DNA of 64,000 nt from Erythrobacter sp. YT30 (GCF_001542875.1 NZ_LMAF01000002.1:248001-312000); one strand, 5' to 3'. Counted from the first letter of the stretch, positions 33,420 through 50,391 are shown. Made by a program: numbers and translations. Notes: generated by a model not told the origin, from the letters alone.

Positions 33420-34484
33420 CTACCGCAATGTGAGCGCTTTATGCGCGGACGCTTCGACTAGGCTTTCCGCCAGTTTCAGTGCGTCACGTGCGTTTATGGC
33501 GGTACCATCCGCACCCACCTCGTCAACAAGGCCGGGATTGGCATTGACCATGTTTCCACCGATCAGGATGAAAACGTCCGGATTGGCCGATACGCCGCGC
33601 ATGGTTTTTACCAGGCTGGCAATCGCCGAAATCGGGCTGTCGCGCGTAATCGTAAGGCCGACGAGATCGAACGGCTTTTTCGAAAGCTGATCGAGCAATT
33701 CGCGGCGCTGAGGTTTAACAATGACTTCGCTCAACCATCCCGCCTTCGCGAAAATCTCATCGATCATTTGCGCGCCGAATGCGTGGGGATCGCCCGGAAT
33801 GGGCGAGAATAGCGCGGTGCCGGGAATAACATTGCGCGGCGTCTTCGTCGGCACGCGAGCCGAAAGAGAGCGCATGACTTCCTGAAGGCGCCACAATCCC
33901 ATTGTGACATCGACAAAGTCGCACTCATCTTCGCACCACATCTCGCCCAGTTTTCTGGCGGCAGGCGCCAGAACATCGACGCAAATCGTTTCGAAATCGA
34001 TGCCTTGGTTCAGGAACTCATCGATATGTTCGAGGAGATCGGCGGCTTCCATCTGAAGAGGAAGCAATGCAAAATCAGATGTCTGAATGGAAATCTCCAG
34101 TGCAGAGGCTGGGTCAGGCGCGGGATCAAGCGTGGCGGCATGCGCCATCATCAGACGGGGTATAATTTCCCCTTCTATCGCACTGTTAACCGGATCCATC
34201 GACAAGGTCTTTGCCAGCGCACCTTCCGAAAAAGCGGCAAATGACACCTCGTCATCGGGCTTTGATTTTGCTCTTCCCAGCGAGCGATCCATGACCTTGC
34301 GTATGGCTGCAGACGAGGCGCCAAACATGGTTTCAGTGTTGGGTGACTGCCGCTTTGAGCCTTTGCCGCTGGGTCGTGTCATAGCAGACCCTCCTCGGGC
34401 CTTGTGGGCAGCAAATGCATCGCGCTTAGCAGTTGCAACCGTGCCGAACGCATATCGCAAGATCGCGAGTCCTTCGTCCGTCAA
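33420..34484 (-). CDS. ppaA: PpaA/AerR-type B12-binding regulator
   Basis: A 354-residue regulator with a C-terminal cobalamin-binding (SCHIC-type) domain. The motif D232-P-H234-A-F-G237 fits DxHxxG, His234 being the expected lower cobalt ligand, and GLTITRDSPISA plus IGGNMVNANPGL complete the Rossmann-like fold. In Rhodobacter PpaA/AerR is a light-responsive antirepressor of PpsR/CrtJ, and the gene order ppaA-ppsR supports that partnership here. The first ATG is used; an internal ATG at residue 35 is possible. It is divergent from bchF. Confidence 0.92.
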   Translation of the reverse strand: MTDEGLAILRYAFGTVATAKRDAFAAHKARGGSAMTRPSGKGSKRQSPNTETMFGASSAAIRKVMDRSLGRAKSKPDDEVSFAAFSEGALAKTLSMDPVNSAIEGEIIPRLMMAHAATLDPAPDPASALEISIQTSDFALLPLQMEAADLLEHIDEFLNQGIDFETICVDVLAPAARKLGEMWCEDECDFVDVTMGLWRLQEVMRSLSARVPTKTPRNVIPGTALFSPIPGDPHAFGAQMIDEIFAKAGWLSEVIVKPQRRELLDQLSKKPFDLVGLTITRDSPISAIASLVKTMRGVSANPDVFILIGGNMVNANPGLVDEVGADGTAINARDALKLAESLVEASAHKALTLR

Positions 34485-34504
34485 GCAGGCCTTACGCTGA
34501 AATT

Positions 34505-34521
34505 GTCATTTCCGCAATGAC
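34505..34521. promoter_or_regulatory. Inverted repeat GTCATT-N5-AATGAC upstream of ppaA
   Basis: A perfect 6-bp inverted repeat with an odd 5-nt centre, 21 bp upstream of the ppaA start. It resembles a PpsR box (TGTCA-N9-TGACC) but is one base too wide, so it is a weak or different operator. Confidence 0.35.
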
Positions 34522-34558
34522 CGCCCGTTTTTCGCCCCTGTGTGTAAGTTTAACTGTA

Positions 34559-34576
34559 CGTCAATAAGAGTTGACA
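34559..34576. promoter_or_regulatory. PpsR-type box upstream of bchF
   Basis: CGT-N12-ACA containing GTCAA-N6-TTGAC, one base from the TGT-N12-ACA consensus, in the 149-bp ppaA-bchF divergent gap. A palindrome ACACC-CCG-GGTGT (34574-34586) abuts it. It is the likely control point of the bchF-hemA transcript and perhaps of ppaA-ppsR. Confidence 0.5.
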
Positions 34577-34633
34577 CCCCGGGTGTAAGGGGCGTACTTC
34601 GCTGAGTCTGTGAGAAAAGGTTTTCACCTAATT

Positions 34634-36480
<1,847 letters not shown>

Positions 36481-36482
36481 CG

Positions 36483-38049
36483 ATGCAGCTCTCCGTCTGG
36501 ACATATGAAGGCCCGCCCCATGTCGGCGCGATGCGCGTTGCAACTGCGATGGATAAGCTCCACTACGTGCTGCACGCCCCGCAGGGTGACACCTATGCCG
36601 ATCTGCTTTTCACGATGATTGAGCGGCGCAATAAGCGTCCCCCGGTCACCTACACCACATTCGAAGCGCGCGATCTTGGCAAGGATACTGCCGAGCTGTT
36701 CCAGGAGGCTGCGCGCGATGCTGCTGAGCGGTTCAGACCGCAGGCGATGATTGTGGGCGCATCTTGCACGGCGGAGCTGATCCAAGATGACCCGGCTGGC
36801 CTTGCCGAAGCGATGGACCTGCCCTGCCCCGCTATCCCGCTTGAGCTGCCGAGCTACCAGCGCAAGGAAAACTGGGGCGCTGCTGAAACCTTCTATCAGA
36901 TTGTTCGCGGGTTGGCGGATAAGGATATCGTGCGCGAACCGCGTGAAGGCCCCAATGGCAAACGGCGCGCGCGCGCCAATATCCTTGGCCCAACCGCGCT
37001 TGGCTTCCGCCACCGCGATGACCTCGTTGAAATCAAGAAAATCCTCGAAAAACTCGATGTTGATGTAAACCTTGTCGCCCCGTTGGGCGCAACCCCACAT
37101 GACATCACACGGATCGGCGCTGCCGATTTCAATATCTCCCTTTATCCCGAAATAGCAGATGAAGCGGCCCGCTGGCTCGAACGCACGTTCAAGCAGCCCA
37201 CGGTCCGCTCAATCCCTATCGGCGTGGGCGCCACACGCGCTTTCATTGCCGACGTCGCCGAGCTGGCAAGTGCAGATCCCACGCTTGCCCTCGGCGACAC
37301 CCTTTCCCGCATGCCATGGTGGAGCCGCAGCGTCGATTCGACCTATCTCACCGGCAAACGCGTCTTCATCTTTGGCGATGCGACACATGCTGTCGCTGCC
37401 GCCCGGATCGCTCGTGATGAGCTTGGTTTCGAAGTGTGCGGCCTTGGCTGCTACAACCGCGAATTCGCTCGCGATGTGCGGGCAGAGGCGAAAGAGCACG
37501 GACTCGAAGCGCTGATCACCGACGATCATCTCGAGGTCGAAGAAGCGATTGCAGCCGCGTCGCCCGAGCTGGTGCTGGGCACGCAGATGGAACGGCACAT
37601 CGCCAAACGCCTTGGCCTGCCCTGCGCAGTGATTTCATCACCTGTCCACGTGCAGGATTTCCCCGCGCGTCATTCGCCTCAGATGGGTTTTGAAGGCGCG
37701 AATGTGATCTTTGACACGTGGGTGCACCCACTGGTGATGGGGCTTGAAGAGCACCTCCTCACCATGTTCCGTGAGGACTTTGAGTTCTCCGATGAAGCGG
37801 GCGCCTCGCACCACGCGGCGCATTCGCCCAAGACGCCTGCGACACTATCCGAAGTCGTACCCGAGGCGCATCCCGAACCCGAAGTAACCGCGCTCGATGC
37901 CGCTGTCTGGACCGATGAAGCCGCGCGCGAACTCAAGAAAATACCGTTCTTCGTGCGCGGAAAAGCGCGCCGGAATACGGAAAGCTTCGCCGCCGAACAG
38001 GGCCGCGCTCCAATCGATCTCGAAACGCTTTACGATGCGAAGGCGCATT

Positions 38050-38060
<11 letters not shown>
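36483..38060 (+). CDS. bchB: Dark-operative protochlorophyllide reductase subunit B
   Basis: A 525-residue NifK-like subunit. The N-terminus [20 protein letters not shown] and [14 protein letters not shown] (cluster-region cysteine) are diagnostic. The C-terminal extension after the core (from about residue 450, [21 protein letters not shown]) is the small C-terminal domain found in BchB/ChlB, ending near [14 protein letters not shown]. Its 3' end overlaps the chosen bchH start by 11 bp. Confidence 0.97.
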
Positions 38061-42597
<4,537 letters not shown>

Positions 42598-42598
<1 letters not shown>

Positions 42599-43305
42599 TG
42601 GCCACACGCGTATCTGACACACCATACACCGCGCAGCGCGAAAGACTTGCGACCTATTTCGACAGCACAGCGAAACAGGCGTGGATCGATCTCACATCGG
42701 ACACCAAAGTCAGCGGCATCCGCGCAACCGTTCGCGCGGGACGAGATGACATGCGCGCGACTTTGATGAGCTGGCTGCCATCTGATCTACGCCGCACGCG
42801 CGTTCTTGATGCGGGCTGCGGAACGGGCGCTTTGGCTGTGGCCGCGGCGTGCCGGGGCGCGGATGTCACCGCCGTCGATGTGGCAGAAGGCCTCGTCGAA
42901 GTCGCTCGCAAACGCGCGCAGGGTTTCGTTGGCCATGGCAAGGTTCGCTGGCGGGCTGGCGATATGCTTGATCCCGCCTATGGCGAATTTGCACATACGG
43001 TCGCGATGGACTCGCTAATCCACTATTCGCCTGAAGATCTGGTGGAATCCCTTACAAAGCTTGCTCAGCGCACGGCGCAATCAATCCTCTTCACATTCGC
43101 CCCGCACACTCGTCTTCTGGGCGCGATGCACACGGTTGGAAAAGCCTTTCCAAAGGGCGACAGGTCACCCGCGATCGTGCCCGTACCAGAGGCTGAATTG
43201 CGTGCTAGTCTTTCAACACTCGATGGCTGGTCAATCGGGCGCAGCGAGCGGATTTCTTCCGGCTTCTACACGAGCCAAGCGATGGAGCTTGTCAGGCAGA
43301 AATGA
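42598..43305 (+). CDS. bchM: Mg-protoporphyrin IX methyltransferase BchM
   Basis: A 235-residue SAM-dependent methyltransferase that esterifies the ring-C propionate of Mg-protoporphyrin. The SAM site is VLDAGCGTGALAVAAACRGA, followed by AVDVAEGLVEVARKRA, and MDSLIHYSPEDL is the post-I motif shared by BchM/ChlM. Two adjacent ATGs (42595 and 42598) are usable; the second shares one base with the bchL stop. Its own stop overlaps lhaA as ATGA. Confidence 0.96.
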
Positions 43306-44738
43306 GCACACGGCCTCGCCCTCCCTCCCCTCTGATGCAGCTTAGCCTGCGTTGGCTCCCGTTTGCCGATGCGGCAAGCGCGGATCTGCCATTGGGGCGG
43401 CTGTTGAGGCTTGCGCTGTTTCAAGTGAGCGTCGGGATGGCAGCAGTGCTGCTCAACGGGACGCTCAACCGGGTGATGATCGTTGAACTGAGTGTGCCCG
43501 CGTGGATTGTCGCGCTGCTGATCGCAGTGCCGCTGCTGGTCGCGCCATTCCGCGCGCTCATCGGACATAAATCAGACACGCACCGCTCGGTGCTCGGATG
43601 GAGACGCGTTCCTTACATCTGGATGGGCACGATGCTGCAATTTGGCGGTCTTGCGATCATGCCGTTTGCGCTGCTCTTGCTGGAAGAACCAGCCAAACAG
43701 ACGGTGGGCATAGTTGCAGCTATGGCGGCCTTCCTGATGACGGGTGCTGGCTTTCACATCACGCAGACAGCTGGTCTCGCGCTCGCAAGCGATCTTGCAC
43801 CCGAAGACAAACGTCCACGCGCAGTTGCGCTGCTTTATGTCATGCTGCTTGTCGGGATGATGTTCAGCGCATTCGTAATTGGCGGGTTGCTGATCGATTT
43901 CAGCCCAACGCGGCTTGTACAGGTTATCCAAGGTGCAGCTGTGCTGACGATGGCGCTCAATATCGCAGCGCTATGGAAGCAGGAAGCGCGCAACAAGGCC
44001 GCAACCGCTCCCGATCGCGAAACGCCCGATTTTGGCGATCTTTGGCGCGCGTTTGTGCGCGATGGCCGCAATGCACGGCTCCTTACAGCGATCGGCATTG
44101 GCGCGGCGGGCTTTGCGATGCAGGATGCCTTGCTTGAGCCTTATGGCGGCGAGATTCTGGGGCTGTCAGTTGGCGCGACCACCGGGCTGACAGGCGCATG
44201 GGCCTTGGGCGCTTTGGTCGGTTTCCTGATTTCCGGGCGTTCGCTTGCACGCGGCGGTGATCCGCTGCGGATTGCAGGAAGCGGGCTGGTGCTCGGCATA
44301 AATGCCTTTCTGCTGGTGCTGTTTGCCGCACCATTCGGATCGAGTGCGATGCTCTTTGCAGGCAGCATTACCATCGGCCTTGGCCTCGGATTGTTCTCGG
44401 TTGGCACGCTGATCGAGGCCATGAACCTTGCCAAATCCGAAACTTCGGGCCTCGCCCTTGGCGCATGGGGCGCGGTGCAGGCGACGTGTGCTGGCGCGGG
44501 CATTGCGCTCGGCGGAGCGATCCGTGACGGCACTGCTGCTATCGCGATGAGCGGGGACCTTTCCTCAGCCATTGCCACCCGCGCGACCGGGTACAGCGTC
44601 GTCTACATATTTGAAATTTTGCTGCTTCTTGCAGCGCTCGCCGCGATCGGACCACTAGTTGGTCGGCATCGCACCACAACCACCGATACCGGGGATAGCG
44701 CAGACCAGCCGTTCGGCCTGCGTGAGTTTCCGACATGA
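43302..44738 (+). CDS. lhaA: LhaA, PucC-family LH1 assembly factor
   Basis: A 478-residue membrane protein with about twelve helices. LLNGTLNRVMIVELSVPAW and LIGHKSDTHRSVLGWRRVPYIWMGTML are conserved in LhaA/PucC, and GAGFHITQTAGLALASDLAPED matches the family core. In purple bacteria LhaA assists LH1 antenna assembly, possibly by delivering pigment. Its location between bchM and puhA is the standard one. Promoter elements for puhA are commonly embedded in lhaA, but I see no clear PpsR box here. Confidence 0.94.
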   Translation: MSTRPRPPSPLMQLSLRWLPFADAASADLPLGRLLRLALFQVSVGMAAVLLNGTLNRVMIVELSVPAWIVALLIAVPLLVAPFRALIGHKSDTHRSVLGWRRVPYIWMGTMLQFGGLAIMPFALLLLEEPAKQTVGIVAAMAAFLMTGAGFHITQTAGLALASDLAPEDKRPRAVALLYVMLLVGMMFSAFVIGGLLIDFSPTRLVQVIQGAAVLTMALNIAALWKQEARNKAATAPDRETPDFGDLWRAFVRDGRNARLLTAIGIGAAGFAMQDALLEPYGGEILGLSVGATTGLTGAWALGALVGFLISGRSLARGGDPLRIAGSGLVLGINAFLLVLFAAPFGSSAMLFAGSITIGLGLGLFSVGTLIEAMNLAKSETSGLALGAWGAVQATCAGAGIALGGAIRDGTAAIAMSGDLSSAIATRATGYSVVYIFEILLLLAALAAIGPLVGRHRTTTTDTGDSADQPFGLREFPT

Positions 44739-44784
44739 TGCGGCCTAAGGGATCAGCCGCCCTTACTTTGGAAAGGACCGTATA

Positions 44785-45597
44785 ATGAGAACCGCCTATA
44801 TCGTGGGTACATTCGACGTCGCAGAGCTGGCGTTTTTCCTGTTTTTCTTCTTCTTCATCGCTCTGGTGCTCTACCTAGCGCGGGAAAGCCGCCGCGAAGG
44901 CTATCCACTCGAAGATGAAGTCACGGGCCGCGTGGAAAGCATGCCGCTTCTCAACGTGGGCGACAAAAAGACCTTCAAATTGCCACATGGCCGCGGGGTC
45001 TATGTCCCCGAGGATGAGCCGCGCGATGAGCTCAGCAAGGTCGGCAATATCCCTGCCCAGCGCACTTTCAGCGGCGGCGGCGCACCATGGGAGCCAACAG
45101 GCAATCCGATGAAGGATGGCATGGGTCCTGCTGCCTTCACTCAGCGCCAGGATTATCCAGACCTAACCTTTGATGGCCGCAACCGGATTGTGCCGATTGG
45201 CCTGAGCCATGAGATCGAGATTGCCCCTGGCGATCCAGACATCGTCGGTTGGCCGGTAATTGGCGCGGACAAGAAGGTGGCGGGCAAAGTGTCCGACATC
45301 TGGGTTGACCAATCAGAGCACCTCATTCGCTATCTCGAGGTCGAAACCAATGCAGGCGACAAGGTGCTGGCACCGATGTTTGTCGCAGTTGTCGGCGGCA
45401 AGGGCCTGTTGTCCGGCATCTGGCCTGACAAGCCCGATGAGGTTGAAATCGACGCGATCACATCAGAGCAATTCGCGGACGTCCCGCGGCTTGCCACACC
45501 CGGCCAGATCACCCGTCTCGAGGAAGACAAGATCATGGCCTATTATGGCGGCGGATACATGTATGCGACGCCGGAAAGAGCGGAACCGTGGATCTGA
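44785..45597 (+). CDS. puhA: Photosynthetic reaction centre H subunit
   Basis: A 270-residue protein with one N-terminal membrane helix (AELAFFLFFFFFIALVLYLARESRREGYPLEDE) and a large cytoplasmic PRC-barrel domain (IVGWPVIGADKKVAGKVSDIWVDQSEHLIRYLEVE). It caps PufL/M and controls proton delivery to the secondary quinone. AAAGGA lies before the ATG. The 3' end overlaps puhB by 10 bp. Confidence 0.97.
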   Translation: MRTAYIVGTFDVAELAFFLFFFFFIALVLYLARESRREGYPLEDEVTGRVESMPLLNVGDKKTFKLPHGRGVYVPEDEPRDELSKVGNIPAQRTFSGGGAPWEPTGNPMKDGMGPAAFTQRQDYPDLTFDGRNRIVPIGLSHEIEIAPGDPDIVGWPVIGADKKVAGKVSDIWVDQSEHLIRYLEVETNAGDKVLAPMFVAVVGGKGLLSGIWPDKPDEVEIDAITSEQFADVPRLATPGQITRLEEDKIMAYYGGGYMYATPERAEPWI

Positions 45598-46340
45598 ATA
45601 CGTTACCTGGCTCCCAAGCTGACGGGCGCGATCTCGCGTCCTCAGCCGGGGCCAATTCTGCCGCTGAACTGGATCAGCACGGACCAAAGGCACATGGCGA
45701 TCCGATGGGCACGCCTGCTGTTGATGAGCGTGTTTTGTGGAAGGGACGGCCCGATGCAGCGCTGCTGGCGCGCACGGCTTTCCACACACGCTCTGTCGCG
45801 ATTTACTTTGCGATCCTGACGGCGCTTGCTTTTGCATTCGGCTCGCTCGAACGGGCTCTGTTCGTTGCTGGACTGGGCGCGTTTGGTATCGGCGTTCTTT
45901 ATCTGCTGGCGCAGATCAGCGCTCGCACGAGCCTCTATATCCTGACCGATGCACGCCTTATCCTGCGGATTGGCATGGCGATCGAGGCACGCATCAACGT
46001 GCCTTTGAAACAGGTAAGAGCGGCCAACTTGAAAACGCGCGGTAAGGGTCACGGCGATATCGCTTTGGAGCTCAAGGGCGAGCGGCTCCTCGGCTATTTC
46101 CTGCTCTGGCCGCATGTGCGCCCGTTTCGCTTCCAGCACCCGCAGCCAATGCTACGCGCAGTGCCCGATGCAGAAGCAGTGGCCATGAAACTGGCCGAAG
46201 CACGCAGCGCCTTTGGCGCGATTGAGCGCAATTTGACTCAGGTCAAGGACGCACCGGTCGCCAAGCCGCAGAACGAACCGGCCGTGTCGGGCCATCGCAG
46301 TCCTGACAATAAAACTGGTCTGGAAGGAGCCCCGGCATGA
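45588..46340 (+). CDS. puhB: Photosynthetic complex assembly protein PuhB
   Basis: A 250-residue membrane protein required for reaction-centre assembly in Rhodobacter. After a polar N-terminus come two or three hydrophobic helices (SVAIYFAILTALAFAFGSL, ALFVAGLGAFGIGVLYLLAQ) and a bacterial PH-like domain (LYILTDARLILRIGMAIEARINVPLKQVRAANLK). The start is a GTG at 45588 overlapping the puhA stop by 10 bp; no better start is apparent. The last residues overlap puhC as ATGA. Confidence 0.92.
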   Translation: MDLNTLPGSQADGRDLASSAGANSAAELDQHGPKAHGDPMGTPAVDERVLWKGRPDAALLARTAFHTRSVAIYFAILTALAFAFGSLERALFVAGLGAFGIGVLYLLAQISARTSLYILTDARLILRIGMAIEARINVPLKQVRAANLKTRGKGHGDIALELKGERLLGYFLLWPHVRPFRFQHPQPMLRAVPDAEAVAMKLAEARSAFGAIERNLTQVKDAPVAKPQNEPAVSGHRSPDNKTGLEGAPA

Positions 46341-46852
46341 TCGTCAAAACCTATGACGAGGACGACGATATCAAAGTCCACCGCGTGCCGCTCATCATGG
46401 CGTGCGTGCTGGTCATCAGCACCATCGCGATGACGGCATCGGTAAGCTGGGGCTTTTTCGATGTGGAAGCCGTGCCAAGCGAAGTGCGCGCAGAGGCTGG
46501 CACAAAGGAAGTCGCCACGCGGCAAATCCAGTTCTTTGATGCAGAAGGCGGCATGGTGCGGGTTGAGGATGCTGAAACCGGCGCGGTGATTGGCGAATAT
46601 GACCGCGGCACGGGGGGATTTGTGCGCCAGACCGCCCGCGCGCTCGTTCACCAGCGCCGCATTCGCGGGATCGGGGCAGAGACTGGTTTTGAGCTGATCG
46701 AATGGGACGACGGCGCGCTGACCCTGCTCGATCCGGCAACCGACAAGTCGATCGAACTTGCCTCTTTCGGGCCGGACAATCGCAAGATTTTTGCAGATAT
46801 GCTGCACGCTGATCTGCCCACAGCCACTTTGTCACAAAAGGGAGCGAACTGA
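46337..46852 (+). CDS. puhC: Photosynthetic complex assembly protein PuhC
   Basis: A 171-residue protein with one membrane helix near the N-terminus (VPLIMACVLVISTIAMTASVSWGFF) and a periplasmic domain rich in beta structure (IQFFDAEGGMVRVEDAETG, GFELIEWDDGALTLLDPAT). PuhC aids reaction-centre and LH1 organisation. It overlaps puhB by 4 bp and shares one base with the following gene, so it is part of a coupled puhABC set. Confidence 0.92.
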   Translation: MIVKTYDEDDDIKVHRVPLIMACVLVISTIAMTASVSWGFFDVEAVPSEVRAEAGTKEVATRQIQFFDAEGGMVRVEDAETGAVIGEYDRGTGGFVRQTARALVHQRRIRGIGAETGFELIEWDDGALTLLDPATDKSIELASFGPDNRKIFADMLHADLPTATLSQKGAN

Positions 46853-47169
46853 TGGCGGACGCGATAGCTAAGGGATCGGCTATCCATGCGCGGCAATTTG
46901 AAACGCGCTGCACGATCACGGTCGAACAAAGCTCTGAGCACTTTCATGCGCATGTCGAACTGCCCGAAGAGATTGAGATGGAGCCGGGCGACAAGGTTCG
47001 CGTCCATGGCGATCCGATCTCGATCCCGTTTGGCAGCCGCGAAGTTTTTGAACGCAGCGCCACAGTGACGCGGGCCGGACCTTTAAAACGCCTCGCCATC
47101 AAGTGCGCTGCCTACTTCGATCTCGCCGAATTGTACGAGGTCAGCTTTAACGCCGGGAGGATCAAATGA
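46852..47169 (+). CDS. Conserved PGC hypothetical protein between puhC and acsF
   Basis: A 105-residue soluble protein, no signal or membrane segment. It is mostly beta, with acidic [29 protein letters not shown] in the centre. Its position between puhC and acsF is that of a small unnamed gene found in many purple-bacterial PGCs. The start shares one base with the puhC stop (TGATG) and the stop overlaps acsF as ATGA, so its expression is locked to both. A role in RC assembly or as a cyclase accessory is possible; no catalytic motif is visible. Confidence 0.85.
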   Translation: MADAIAKGSAIHARQFETRCTITVEQSSEHFHAHVELPEEIEMEPGDKVRVHGDPISIPFGSREVFERSATVTRAGPLKRLAIKCAAYFDLAELYEVSFNAGRIK

Positions 47170-48254
47170 ACGCCCATACCGATATCAAAGCATCCGCCAA
47201 TCAGGAAATGATGACCAGCGAAGAAGCGATGGCGTTGGCGACGCAGGACACGATCCTGACCCCCCGTTTCTACACCACCGATTTCGACGCGCTCGATGCA
47301 ATTGATGTGTCGCTTGTGCGCGAGGAGTGGGATCAGCTGATCGCCGATATGGTGGGCGATCCCAACAAGAAGCACTTTCGCCACAAGAACGATTTTGCAG
47401 GCATTATCGAAGGCCTTGAGCCGGAACTGCGGGCTGAGTTTACCGACTTCCTCGTCAGCTCGATGACTTCGGAGTTTTCGGGTTGCGTTCTCTATGCAGA
47501 GATCGCGCGGCGCACGAAGAACCCTGATGTGAAGCAGCTTTTCAAACTGCTTGCCCGCGATGAAAGCCGCCATGCAGGCTTTATCAATGAGAGCCTGAAG
47601 GATGCAGGGATCGGCGTTGATCTGGGCTTTCTGACGAAGACCAAGAAGTACACTTACTTCAAACCTAAATTCATCTGGTATGCGGTTTATCTATCTGAAA
47701 AAATTGGATATTCACGTTACATTGCGATCTATCGTCACCTTGAAAAGCATCCTGAGAACAAATTTCACCCCATTTTCGACTGGTTCGAGGAATGGTGCAA
47801 TGATGAGTTTCGCCATGGCGAGGCTTTTGCAATGTTGATGCATGCCGACCCCGACCTTCTGAAGGGGCATAACAAGCTTTGGATCCGGTTCTTCCTCTTG
47901 TCGGTCTATGCGACAATGTATGTGCGCGATCACTCACGGCCTGTTTTTCACAAAGCACTGGGCATTGATCCGACCGAATATGACTACAAAGTGTTCGATA
48001 TCTGCAATCAGATTTCGCGCCAGGTCTATCCGGTCGAACTCGATATCGATAATCCCAAATTCCGTGCCCGCATGGAGGCGCTGCGCCAAGCATCGATCCG
48101 CATTGAAGATGGCAAAGCGCAAGGTGGCATTGGCGGGCTTTTGAAGCGCATCAGCGGGATGGCAGGCGCTGGATACAACTTTGCGCGGATGTATTTCCAA
48201 ACACCCAAGCGCAACGTTTTGCCACAGACGATAAGACTCCAGCCTGCATGGTAA
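47166..48254 (+). CDS. acsF: Aerobic Mg-protoporphyrin IX monomethyl ester cyclase AcsF
   Basis: A 362-residue diiron oxygenase that builds the isocyclic ring E using O2. Both carboxylate/His motifs are seen: [16 protein letters not shown] and [15 protein letters not shown] (ExxH/DExRH type). The lengths and C-terminal [13 protein letters not shown] match AcsF. With no bchE in the window, ring E formation appears to depend on oxygen, in keeping with an aerobic phototroph. GGGAGGA precedes the start. Confidence 0.96.
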   Translation: MNAHTDIKASANQEMMTSEEAMALATQDTILTPRFYTTDFDALDAIDVSLVREEWDQLIADMVGDPNKKHFRHKNDFAGIIEGLEPELRAEFTDFLVSSMTSEFSGCVLYAEIARRTKNPDVKQLFKLLARDESRHAGFINESLKDAGIGVDLGFLTKTKKYTYFKPKFIWYAVYLSEKIGYSRYIAIYRHLEKHPENKFHPIFDWFEEWCNDEFRHGEAFAMLMHADPDLLKGHNKLWIRFFLLSVYATMYVRDHSRPVFHKALGIDPTEYDYKVFDICNQISRQVYPVELDIDNPKFRARMEALRQASIRIEDGKAQGGIGGLLKRISGMAGAGYNFARMYFQTPKRNVLPQTIRLQPAW

Positions 48255-49030
48255 GTTGGGCGGGCCATATTATCCCGTTCATCGTGGCGGTTGCGATCTG
48301 GTTTTTCGCCACCGGGCTTATCGCCTGGGCGGACAATCTTGGCCGCGCCACATTTTCGCGCAGCCTCACCATCGGCGGTGTTGGCGGGATAGCCGGATTG
48401 CTGGTGATCCTGTTTGCCTCGATGAGCGTTTCGGTGAGCTCGGTTTACCTCGCATTCATCGGCGCGCTGATGGTTTGGGGCTGGCATGAAATTGGTTTTT
48501 TGACCGGCGCTTCTGCCGGTCCGCGCCGCGAAGGGGCTGATCCCTCCCTTCGCGGCGCACGTCGTTTCGCGCAGGCAAGCGCCACAGTGCTCCATCACGA
48601 AATCACGCTGGCGCTGACGGCCCTGTTGCTGATTTCGCTCTCCTGGAACATGCCCAACCAGATCGGCGCGACGGTGTTTGTGCTGCTGTTTGGCCTGCGC
48701 CTGTCTTCGAAGATCAATCTTTATGTTGGTGTCCCCAATTCCTCATCGGAAATGCTGCCCGCACACCTTGCCTATTTGCGCACCTATTTCGGCACCAATC
48801 GGATGACAGTTCTGCTCGCCGCATCGGTGATTGCGATTGCCGCGCTTGCCGGATGGTTTGGCAGCCTTGCGCTGTCTGCGCCTGTTGGCTCTGCCGAAAT
48901 GGTAGGGGCCAGCCTTCTTACGACATTGTGCCTCTTGGGCGCATTGGAACACGTCTTTCTCGCCCTGCCGTTTCGCGATGGAATGCTGTGGGGTTGGGCC
49001 TTTTCGCGTCGCAAGACTCATCAGAACTGA
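48248..49030 (+). CDS. puhE: PuhE, putative photosynthetic complex assembly protein
   Basis: A 260-residue integral membrane protein with about seven hydrophobic segments, from [21 protein letters not shown] to [20 protein letters not shown]. The [14 protein letters not shown] and [18 protein letters not shown] blocks match the PuhE (DUF3623) family. PuhE modulates bacteriochlorophyll supply and RC assembly in Rhodobacter. The start overlaps the acsF stop by 7 bp. hemA follows after 32 bp. Confidence 0.93.
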   Translation: MVSWAGHIIPFIVAVAIWFFATGLIAWADNLGRATFSRSLTIGGVGGIAGLLVILFASMSVSVSSVYLAFIGALMVWGWHEIGFLTGASAGPRREGADPSLRGARRFAQASATVLHHEITLALTALLLISLSWNMPNQIGATVFVLLFGLRLSSKINLYVGVPNSSSEMLPAHLAYLRTYFGTNRMTVLLAASVIAIAALAGWFGSLALSAPVGSAEMVGASLLTTLCLLGALEHVFLALPFRDGMLWGWAFSRRKTHQN

Positions 49031-49062
49031 ACGCATAAGAATTAGAAGCAGAGGGAAACGCC

Positions 49063-50283
49063 ATGGATTACGAAACCTATTTTGCGAAGGAGCTGGACGG
49101 CGTTCGCGAAGAAGGTCGCTACCGAGTCTTCACCGATATCAAGCGGCACCGCGGCAAATTCCCGCATGCAACGCGCTTTATCGGCGAGGAAACGCAGGCG
49201 GTCACCGTGTGGTGTTCGAACGATTATCTCGGCATGGGCCAGCACCCCACAGTGATCGAGGCGATGCATTCCTGCCTCGATGAATGCGGTGCGGGCGCAG
49301 GCGGTACGCGCAACATTTCGGGCACCAATCACTACCATGTCGAACTGGAAGCCGAGCTTGCCGATCTGCATGGCAAGGAAAGCGCTCTGCTCTTCACCTC
49401 GGGCTATGTTTCGAACTGGGCGGGGATTGGCACTCTCGCTGCGAAAATCCCAGGATGCGTGGTGTTTTCCGATGCGCTCAATCACGCGAGCATGATCGAA
49501 GGGGTTCGCCATTCGAGAGCGCCCTACAAGATCTGGAAGCACAATGATCCGGAAGACCTAGACCGGATGCTGTCCGATTTCGGCCCCGAAGTTCCGAAGC
49601 TCGTCGTTTTTGAAAGCGTCTATTCGATGGATGGCGACATCGCGCCCATCGCCGACATTCTCGACGTGTGCGAGAAGCATGGCGCGCTTTCGTACATCGA
49701 TGAAGTCCACGCAGTTGGCCTTTACGGCCCACGCGGCGGCGGCATTGCCGAGCGCGAGGGTTTGATGGACCGAATCGATGTTATCGAGGGAACGCTTGGC
49801 AAAGCATTCGGCGTGATGGGCGGCTACATTGCTGCTTCTTCCAATCTCGTTGACTTCGTACGCAGCTTTGCGAGCGGGTTTATCTTTTCAACCGCGCTTC
49901 CACCTGCAGTGGCAGCGGGCGCTGCGGCGAGCATTCGTCATCTCAAGCACAGCAATGACGAACGCGATCTGCAAAAGGATCGGGTGGAGCAAGTGCGCCG
50001 TCAGCTCGATATCGTTGGCATCCCGCATCTTCCCAATCCCAGCCACATCATCCCGGTGATGGTGGGGGATGCGAAGAAGTGCAAAATGATCAGCGACTGG
50101 CTGATGGACAATCACGGCATCTACGTGCAGCCGATCAATTATCCGACCGTGCCTGTAGGGACAGAGCGGCTTCGGCTGACGCCTTCACCCGTGCATGACG
50201 ATGGCGATATCGACCGCCTGATTGCCGCACTTAGCGAAATCTGGAGCCAGTGCGAGCTAGCTCGCGGCAAGATGGCGGCCTGA
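49063..50283 (+). CDS. hemA: 5-aminolevulinate synthase
   Basis: A 406-residue PLP enzyme condensing glycine and succinyl-CoA to 5-aminolevulinate (Shemin pathway), the first step of tetrapyrrole synthesis. [53 protein letters not shown] and the PLP lysine motif [16 protein letters not shown] are all standard. GAGGGAAA precedes the ATG. It is the last gene of the bchF run and ends before a bidirectional terminator. Placement inside the PGC allows precursor supply to rise with pigment genes. Confidence 0.97.
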   Translation: MDYETYFAKELDGVREEGRYRVFTDIKRHRGKFPHATRFIGEETQAVTVWCSNDYLGMGQHPTVIEAMHSCLDECGAGAGGTRNISGTNHYHVELEAELADLHGKESALLFTSGYVSNWAGIGTLAAKIPGCVVFSDALNHASMIEGVRHSRAPYKIWKHNDPEDLDRMLSDFGPEVPKLVVFESVYSMDGDIAPIADILDVCEKHGALSYIDEVHAVGLYGPRGGGIAEREGLMDRIDVIEGTLGKAFGVMGGYIAASSNLVDFVRSFASGFIFSTALPPAVAAGAAASIRHLKHSNDERDLQKDRVEQVRRQLDIVGIPHLPNPSHIIPVMVGDAKKCKMISDWLMDNHGIYVQPINYPTVPVGTERLRLTPSPVHDDGDIDRLIAALSEIWSQCELARGKMAA

Positions 50284-50333
50284 TAGCAAAGGGTTTCTCC
50301 GGCGAGGCTCAGAGCCCGCTCCCACCCAGATAC

Positions 50334-50370
50334 AAAAAGGGCGGCAAGGTCATCCCTTGCCGCCCTTTTC
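50334..50370. terminator. Bidirectional rho-independent terminator between hemA and the pseudoazurin gene
   Basis: AAAAAGGGCGGCAAGG pairs with CCTTGCCGCCCTTTT around a short loop (stem 50339-50349 with 50355-50365). The A-tract on the left and T-tract on the right let it act in both directions, ending hemA and the convergent pseudoazurin transcript. Confidence 0.9.
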
Positions 50371-50391
50371 TTGTCTCGAAAGACCGTCTGT

